A DNA stretch of 37,128 bases from Verrucomicrobiota bacterium (GTDB taxonomy: Bacteria > Verrucomicrobiota > Verrucomicrobiia > Limisphaerales > JADLHS01). The position numbers and the translations under genes were made by a program. Of this stretch, positions 33,087-37,128 are shown one piece after another (the stretch's first letter is position 1; the number at the start of each line of letters is the position of its first letter). The notes below the pieces were generated by a model, which saw only the letters and a list, made by a program, of their open reading frames with translations, did not search any database and was not told where the DNA came from. The DNA lies in NCBI GenBank assembly GCA_025350905.1, contig JANXWY010000195.1, positions 1-37,128 on the forward strand. Direction: 5' to 3'.

Positions 33087-34418
33087 ATGCAGCAAGTGAA
33101 CCTCGGAATGATCGGTGGCGGCACGGTGGGCAGCGGTGTTTTCCACGCGTGGCAGCAGAACGGCGACCTCATGGCCGCGCGCCTCGGCGTGCCGCTCGCC
33201 TTTCGCCAGATCGCGGTGAAGGCGTTCGACGAACCCCGCCCCTATCCGATCCCGCGCCACCTCATGACGACCGACTGGCAGGAGGTCGTCAACGATCCCC
33301 AAATTCACGTGCTCATTGAGCTGGTCGGGGGCACGGGCATTGCGAAAACCATGGTGCTGGCGGCGCTCGCGCAGGGTAAAACGGTGGTGACGGCGAACAA
33401 GGCCCTGGTCTCGGCGCACGGCCCGGAATTATTTGCGGCGGCAGCGCAGCGCGGGGCGAACCTTTATTTCGAAGCGAGCGTTTGCGGCGGCATTCCCATC
33501 ATCAAATCGTTGCGCGAAGGCTTCGTTGCGAATCAGTTCCCGGCGATTTACGGCATCGTCAACGGCACCTGCAATTATATCCTCACGCGCATGAAACTGG
33601 AAGGCGCAGATTTTGCCGCCGTGTTGGCCGACGCGCAGAAACTGGGTTACGCCGAGACGCCGCCCGACCTCGATATTGACGGGCACGACGCGCAGCACAA
33701 GACCGGCATCCTGGCCTCGCTGGCGCACGGCTTCTGGGTGGCTCACCACAAAATCCACACCGAGGGGATCCGGGACGTGTCGAAGCTCGACATGCAATTC
33801 GCCCAGCAACTGGGCTATACGATCAAGCTGCTGGGCATCGTCAAACGGGTCGAGGGCCGAGGATCCAAGGTCGAGCGCCAGAAAACGGCCGGCGTGCAGG
33901 TCTCTGTTTATCCTACGCTCATCCCCAATGCCCACGTCCTCGCCAGCGTCAACGGGGTTTTCAACGCGTGTTTTGTGCGCGGCGATGTGGTAGGCGACAC
34001 GCTGTTCTACGGTCGCGGCGCGGGCAAGGACGCCACCGCGAGCGCGGTGTTGAGCGATGTGGCGGATGCCGCGCTCGACTTGAAGAACGGCGGAAAAGTT
34101 CGCGTGCCGCCCTTCGTGGCGCATGCCCGGAGCGGCCGGGTGCTGCCGCTGGATGAAATCACGTCGCGCTATTACGTGCGGTTGAGCGTCGTGGATCGCC
34201 CCGGCGTGTTGGCAAAAATCTCCGCCATCTTTGCGGCGGCGAAGATAGGCATCTCCTCCGTCATCCAGCCGGAAGGTCACGAGGGCGAAAGCGTCCCGCT
34301 GATCCTGATGCTGCACGACGCCCCCAATGCGGCGATGCGCCAGGCACTCGCGCAGATCGCGAAGCTTCCGGTCGTCAAAGGCCGGCCGGTCATGTTCCGG
34401 GTGGAGAATCTGAATTAG
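33087..34418 (+). CDS. hom: Homoserine dehydrogenase
   Basis: 443 residues. It reduces aspartate semialdehyde to homoserine with NAD(P)H in the threonine/methionine branch. The ATG at 33087 starts directly at the Rossmann strand: M-Q-Q-V-N-L-G-M-I-G-G-G-T-V-G with the nucleotide motif at residues 10-15. Further family marks are T-A-N-K-A-L-V, F-E-A-S-V-C-G-G-I-P-I-I, I-V-N-G-T-C-N-Y-I-L-T-R-M and D-I-D-G-H-D-A-Q-H-K. A C-terminal ACT domain (R-L-S-V-V-D-R-P-G-V-L-A-K-I) gives likely threonine feedback. Residues 255-268 (V-E-G-R-G-S-K-V-E-R-Q-K-T-A) look like an extra loop; their DNA contains GGTCGAG twice. It heads the group hom, toxin-antitoxin, thrC, lysC on one strand, with only 18 bp to the next gene. 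Confidence 0.95.
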   Translation: MQQVNLGMIGGGTVGSGVFHAWQQNGDLMAARLGVPLAFRQIAVKAFDEPRPYPIPRHLMTTDWQEVVNDPQIHVLIELVGGTGIAKTMVLAALAQGKTVVTANKALVSAHGPELFAAAAQRGANLYFEASVCGGIPIIKSLREGFVANQFPAIYGIVNGTCNYILTRMKLEGADFAAVLADAQKLGYAETPPDLDIDGHDAQHKTGILASLAHGFWVAHHKIHTEGIRDVSKLDMQFAQQLGYTIKLLGIVKRVEGRGSKVERQKTAGVQVSVYPTLIPNAHVLASVNGVFNACFVRGDVVGDTLFYGRGAGKDATASAVLSDVADAALDLKNGGKVRVPPFVAHARSGRVLPLDEITSRYYVRLSVVDRPGVLAKISAIFAAAKIGISSVIQPEGHEGESVPLILMLHDAPNAAMRQALAQIAKLPVVKGRPVMFRVENLN

Positions 34419-34436
34419 ACGGCTTATCTTCCACCC

Positions 34437-34664
34437 ATGAGCACTGTTGCCGAAATAACGAGCGCCTTGGCAAACCTGAGCACGGAAGAGTTGCATCAGG
34501 TGGAACGAACTTTGATCAGTATCTACCGGCAAAGGAAATCGGGAATTATTTTTGACGACGCTTACGGAGTTTGGACGGAAGCAGATCAGATGGCTGTGGC
34601 GGATCAGACGTTACAAATGTTCGACCGGGCGGAGGCGAAGGACAAGAAAGCCGGGCCACCATGA
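34437..34664 (+). CDS. Probable antitoxin partner of the PemK/MazF-like toxin
   Basis: 75 residues, small and mostly helical, opening with A-E-I-T-S-A-L-A-N-L-S-T-E-E-L and ending in an acidic/basic tail (F-D-R-A-E-A-K-D-K-K). It is not one of the antitoxin folds I can name with certainty. The assignment rests on its size and on its ATGA overlap with the toxin gene downstream. In such pairs the antitoxin neutralises the toxin and usually represses the operon. It begins 18 bp after hom. Confidence 0.65.
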   Translation: MSTVAEITSALANLSTEELHQVERTLISIYRQRKSGIIFDDAYGVWTEADQMAVADQTLQMFDRAEAKDKKAGPP

Positions 34665-34975
34665 ATATCCCCGAGCGGGGAGAAGTCTGGCTGGCCGACT
34701 TGGGCATGGTGGCGAAGGTTCGTCCCGTGTTGGTATTGAGCACGCGGTTCGGCGATCAGGATTACGCCCTGTTTCATGTGGTGCCGCACACGACCACCGT
34801 GCGCGGCTCGCAGTTTGAGGCGGCGGTGGAGGTGACTTGGTTGCAACGCGGCGTTTTCAATGTGCAAGGTTCGCAGTCCGTTCCCCGCGTCAATCTGCTC
34901 CGCCGGCTCGGCTCCCTGAACGTGTCCCAACTTGAATCCATCGCAGCCGCCGTGCGTCGTTGGTTGGACTTGTAA
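34661..34975 (+). CDS. PemK/MazF-family toxin (endoribonuclease)
   Basis: 104 residues. The ATG at 34661 overlaps the antitoxin stop (ATGA); a longer in-frame reading would run through the antitoxin gene. The sequence shows the family's opening R-G-E-V-W-L-A-D-L-G, the core K-V-R-P-V-L-V-L-S, V-V-P-H-T-T-T-V-R-G-S and a C-terminal helix with V-S-Q-L-E-S-I-A-A-A-V. MazF/PemK toxins cut mRNA at short sequences to halt growth. The Arg-Pro and Thr residues of the active region are kept, so it may be active. It stops only 7 bp before thrC, placing the pair inside an amino-acid operon. Confidence 0.85.
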   Translation: MNIPERGEVWLADLGMVAKVRPVLVLSTRFGDQDYALFHVVPHTTTVRGSQFEAAVEVTWLQRGVFNVQGSQSVPRVNLLRRLGSLNVSQLESIAAAVRRWLDL

Positions 34976-34982
34976 TTTCAAA

Positions 34983-36344
34983 ATGGCCACCACTCTCTTT
35001 CACAGCACCAACGGGCAATCGCCACCGGTGAATTTACGGGAGGCTTTACTGGCCGGGCAGGCCCCGGATCGCGGGTTGTATTTCCCGCAGCAATTCCCGA
35101 GGCTCACACCCGGGGAAATCGCCGCCTTCGCCAAGCTGCCGTATCACGAAATCGCTTTTCGCGTCCTGTCAAAATTCACGGAAGATATCATCCCCCGCAC
35201 TGATCTCGCGGCGATGTGCCACTCGGCCTATAACTTCCCCGTACCGCTGGAGATCATTCACGTCCGCGTTTTTTTGATGCGACTGGATCAAGGGCCGACG
35301 GCGTCCTTCAAGGATTTTGCCGCGCAGATGATGGCGCGAATGTTTGGAAAATTTTTGCGGGAGGATAACCAGCAGGTCACGATCCTCACCGCCACCAGCG
35401 GCGACACCGGTGCGGCAGTCGCGCACGCGTTCCACAACATCCCCGGCGTGCGCGTCATCGTGCTGTTTCCTTTGGCCGAGGTGAGCGAGAGCCAGCGCAA
35501 GCTGATGACTTCGCTGACCGGCAACGTCCGCACCGTGGCGATTGACGGTAAATTCGACGACTGTCAGGCGATGGTGAAACAAGCTTTCGCCGATCCCGCG
35601 CTGAAACACATTCCGCTGTCGTCCGCCAACTCCATCAACATCGGCCGGTTGCTGCCGCAGAGCGTTTATTTTTTCTACGCCGCGTCACGTGTCGCGCAGG
35701 CGGGCGAGCCGGTCGTGTTCTCCATTCCCAGCGGCAATTTCGGCGACATGATGGGCTGCGTGGTCGCGAAGCAGATGGGCTTGCCCGTGAAAAAAATCAT
35801 CGCGTCCGTCAACGACAACGACGCCTTCCCAAAATTTCTGGCGAGCGGCAACTATCAAAAAATTTCGCCGTCGCGCAATTCGCTTTCGAACGCGATGAAC
35901 GTCGGCCATCCGAGCAATCTCGCACGACTTGTGGCGGTTTACGGCGGGCAGATGGACGAGACGGGCAAGATCAACCGGATGCCCGACCTCGTCGCGATGC
36001 GCCGCGATATTTTTTCCACTTCCATTTCCGACGAGCGCACCGTGACGGGCGTGCGCGAGTTCTGGAACAATTTTCAACTGTTGCTGGAACCGCACGGCTC
36101 CGTCGCCTGGCAGGGTTTTCAAGACTGGAGTGCCGCGGAACCGCTCGGCAATTCGCCGGCCGTCATCGTCGAGACGGCCAACCCGGCAAAATTTCCCGAA
36201 GAGGTTGAGAAAGTCGTGGGCTGGGCGCCGGATGTGCCGACGAATATGCTGGCCTCGCTGAAATTGCCGGAAGCTTTCGACCGCTTGGGCGCGGATTATG
36301 AGACGTTCCGCGCCTATCTTCTCCAGCGTCATGCAGCCACTTGA
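34983..36344 (+). CDS. thrC: Threonine synthase
   Basis: 453 residues. This PLP enzyme converts O-phosphohomoserine to threonine. The ATG at 34983 is chosen because it gives the family N-terminus (M-A-T-T-L-F-H-S-T-N-G); a longer frame reads back into the toxin. The cofactor lysine is K110 in P-T-A-S-F-K-D-F. Other marks are A-T-S-G-D-T-G-A-A-V, V-S-E-S-Q-R-K-L-M, S-A-N-S-I-N-I-G-R-L-L-P-Q and the phosphate-binding S-G-N-F-G-D. Length and motifs fit the E. coli/yeast-type long class rather than the plant-like short class. It lies between the toxin and aspartokinase. Confidence 0.95.
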   Translation: MATTLFHSTNGQSPPVNLREALLAGQAPDRGLYFPQQFPRLTPGEIAAFAKLPYHEIAFRVLSKFTEDIIPRTDLAAMCHSAYNFPVPLEIIHVRVFLMRLDQGPTASFKDFAAQMMARMFGKFLREDNQQVTILTATSGDTGAAVAHAFHNIPGVRVIVLFPLAEVSESQRKLMTSLTGNVRTVAIDGKFDDCQAMVKQAFADPALKHIPLSSANSINIGRLLPQSVYFFYAASRVAQAGEPVVFSIPSGNFGDMMGCVVAKQMGLPVKKIIASVNDNDAFPKFLASGNYQKISPSRNSLSNAMNVGHPSNLARLVAVYGGQMDETGKINRMPDLVAMRRDIFSTSISDERTVTGVREFWNNFQLLLEPHGSVAWQGFQDWSAAEPLGNSPAVIVETANPAKFPEEVEKVVGWAPDVPTNMLASLKLPEAFDRLGADYETFRAYLLQRHAAT

Positions 36345-36369
36345 TTGCCGGGTAATTTCTGGCATCCTG

Positions 36370-36386
36370 ACCGGCCCGCCGGTTTT
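36370..36386 (+). terminator. Weak hairpin between thrC and aspartokinase
   Basis: ACCGG (36370-36374) pairs with CCGGT (36379-36383) around a four-base loop, followed by three more Ts. The stem is short, so this is at best a partial terminator. It could lower transcription of lysC relative to thrC, or be meaningless. There is no room for a lysine riboswitch in this 70-bp gap. Confidence 0.25.
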
Positions 36387-36414
36387 CTGGCGGAAGAATT
36401 GTGTGTGAAATAAC

Positions 36415-37128
36415 ATGGCTTTGATTGTTCAAAAATACGGTGGCACATCGGTAGGCAACACCGACCGCATTAAAAATGTCGCCGCCCGGGTGGCGAAGTA
36501 TCGCGCGCAGGGCGACCAGATCGTCGTCGTCGTCTCGGCGATGAGTGGTGTCACGGATGGCCTAATCAAACTCGCCAAGGACATCGCGCCCCTGCCCAGC
36601 GAGCGTGAGATGGACATGCTGCTGGCCACGGGCGAACAGCAGACCATCGCACTTACGGCCATCGCGCTGCACGCCATCAACATCTCGGCGGTGTCCATGA
36701 CGGGGGCGCAGGCCGGCATTGTCACCGACGGCGTTCACACGAAAGCGAAGATTCACAACATTACGCCGAAGCAGGTTCACGAACAGCTCGACGCGGGCAA
36801 CGTGGTCATCGTGGCCGGCTTTCAAGGCGAGACGAAGGACGGTCAGATCACGACGCTGGGTCGCGGGGGTTCGGATCTTACCGCCATCGCCCTGGCTGCC
36901 GCGCTCAAGGCCGACCTGTGCCAGATTTATACCGACGTGGACGGTGTCTATACCGCCGACCCGCGCATCGTGCCGGGCGCGAAGAAGCTCGCCGAGATTT
37001 CCTACGATGAAATGCTTGAACTCGCCAGCCTCGGCGCGAAAGTGATGCAGTCGCGGTCAGTGGAATTTGCCAAGAAGTTCGGCGTGGTGTTTGAAGTCCG
37101 CAGCAGCTTGAACGACAACCCCGGAACG
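36415..37128 (+). CDS. lysC: Aspartokinase (partial, runs off the window)
   Basis: 238 codons are present, open to the window end. The enzyme phosphorylates aspartate, the entry step to lysine, threonine and methionine. The ATG at 36415 opens with the diagnostic K-Y-G-G-T-S-V (residues 7-13). [32 protein letters not shown] and [10 protein letters not shown] follow, so the whole kinase domain is intact. The C-terminal ACT regulatory domains lie beyond the window. The sequence fits a single-function aspartokinase (LysC type), separate from the hom gene, as in Gram-positives and many other phyla, unlike the fused E. coli ThrA. Confidence 0.95.
   Translation, partial: MALIVQKYGGTSVGNTDRIKNVAARVAKYRAQGDQIVVVVSAMSGVTDGLIKLAKDIAPLPSEREMDMLLATGEQQTIALTAIALHAINISAVSMTGAQAGIVTDGVHTKAKIHNITPKQVHEQLDAGNVVIVAGFQGETKDGQITTLGRGGSDLTAIALAAALKADLCQIYTDVDGVYTADPRIVPGAKKLAEISYDEMLELASLGAKVMQSRSVEFAKKFGVVFEVRSSLNDNPGT

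Noticed and set aside
36345-36414. Lysine riboswitch before aspartokinase
   Set aside because: The 70-bp gap is too short and none of the expected structure is present.

Overview
The window looks like a chromosomal piece of a Verrucomicrobiota bacterium, most likely of the Limisphaerales/Pedosphaera type. This is inferred from gene content, not from a marker search. The signs are high GC, very large secreted Calx-beta proteins, a TIGR03790-family protein, a PEP-CTERM protein, several secreted proteins sharing a C-terminal module that ends in F-Y-R-V, a recA, and numerous weak or absent Shine-Dalgarno sites. No phage, insertion sequence, CRISPR, tRNA or rRNA gene was found.

Layout. 1-2514 (minus strand): an mgtE Mg2+ channel gene and a secreted esterase that overlap by four bases (GTGA). 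The window edge cuts a palindromic repeat at base 1. 2515-4644: a leucine-rich leader peptide, overlapping antiterminator and terminator hairpins, and a long-form 2-isopropylmalate synthase; together these read as a ribosome-mediated leucine attenuator. 4819-8904: a TIGR03790-family exported protein and an exported STN-plus-subtilase fusion. 8966-11867 (minus): a 51-residue membrane protein, a long inverted-repeat element, and an exported YncE-type beta-propeller/phosphoesterase. 12047-14594: recA, convergent with a MATE efflux pump. 14919-24166: an exported PQQ-type beta-propeller whose reading frame carries two unrelated palindromic insertions, then a 2469-residue secreted metzincin with ten Calx-beta domains. 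24224-26782: a cupin, a DUF6483-like protein, a tiny coupled ORF and an FHA/zinc-finger membrane protein. 26848-32311 (minus): an octaheme cytochrome c with HEAT/TPR repeats, a PEP-CTERM protein, a Kelch protein, the eroded tail of a lost gene, and a zinc-ribbon protein. 32312-33086: a gene-poor stretch. 33087-end (plus): homoserine dehydrogenase, a toxin-antitoxin pair, threonine synthase and the start of aspartokinase.

How the genes fit together. Two amino-acid biosynthesis loci, leuA and hom-thrC-lysC, bracket a large block devoted mainly to exported proteins (proteases, beta-propellers, a Kelch protein and an outer-directed cytochrome). The most notable regulatory find is the leuA attenuator at 2741-2865, where leader codons and mutually exclusive stems are positioned as the textbook model requires. 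The most notable genome-evolution finds are the small palindromic repeats inserted in frame into coding sequence and the ~165-bp hairpin element seen twice just after minus-strand genes.
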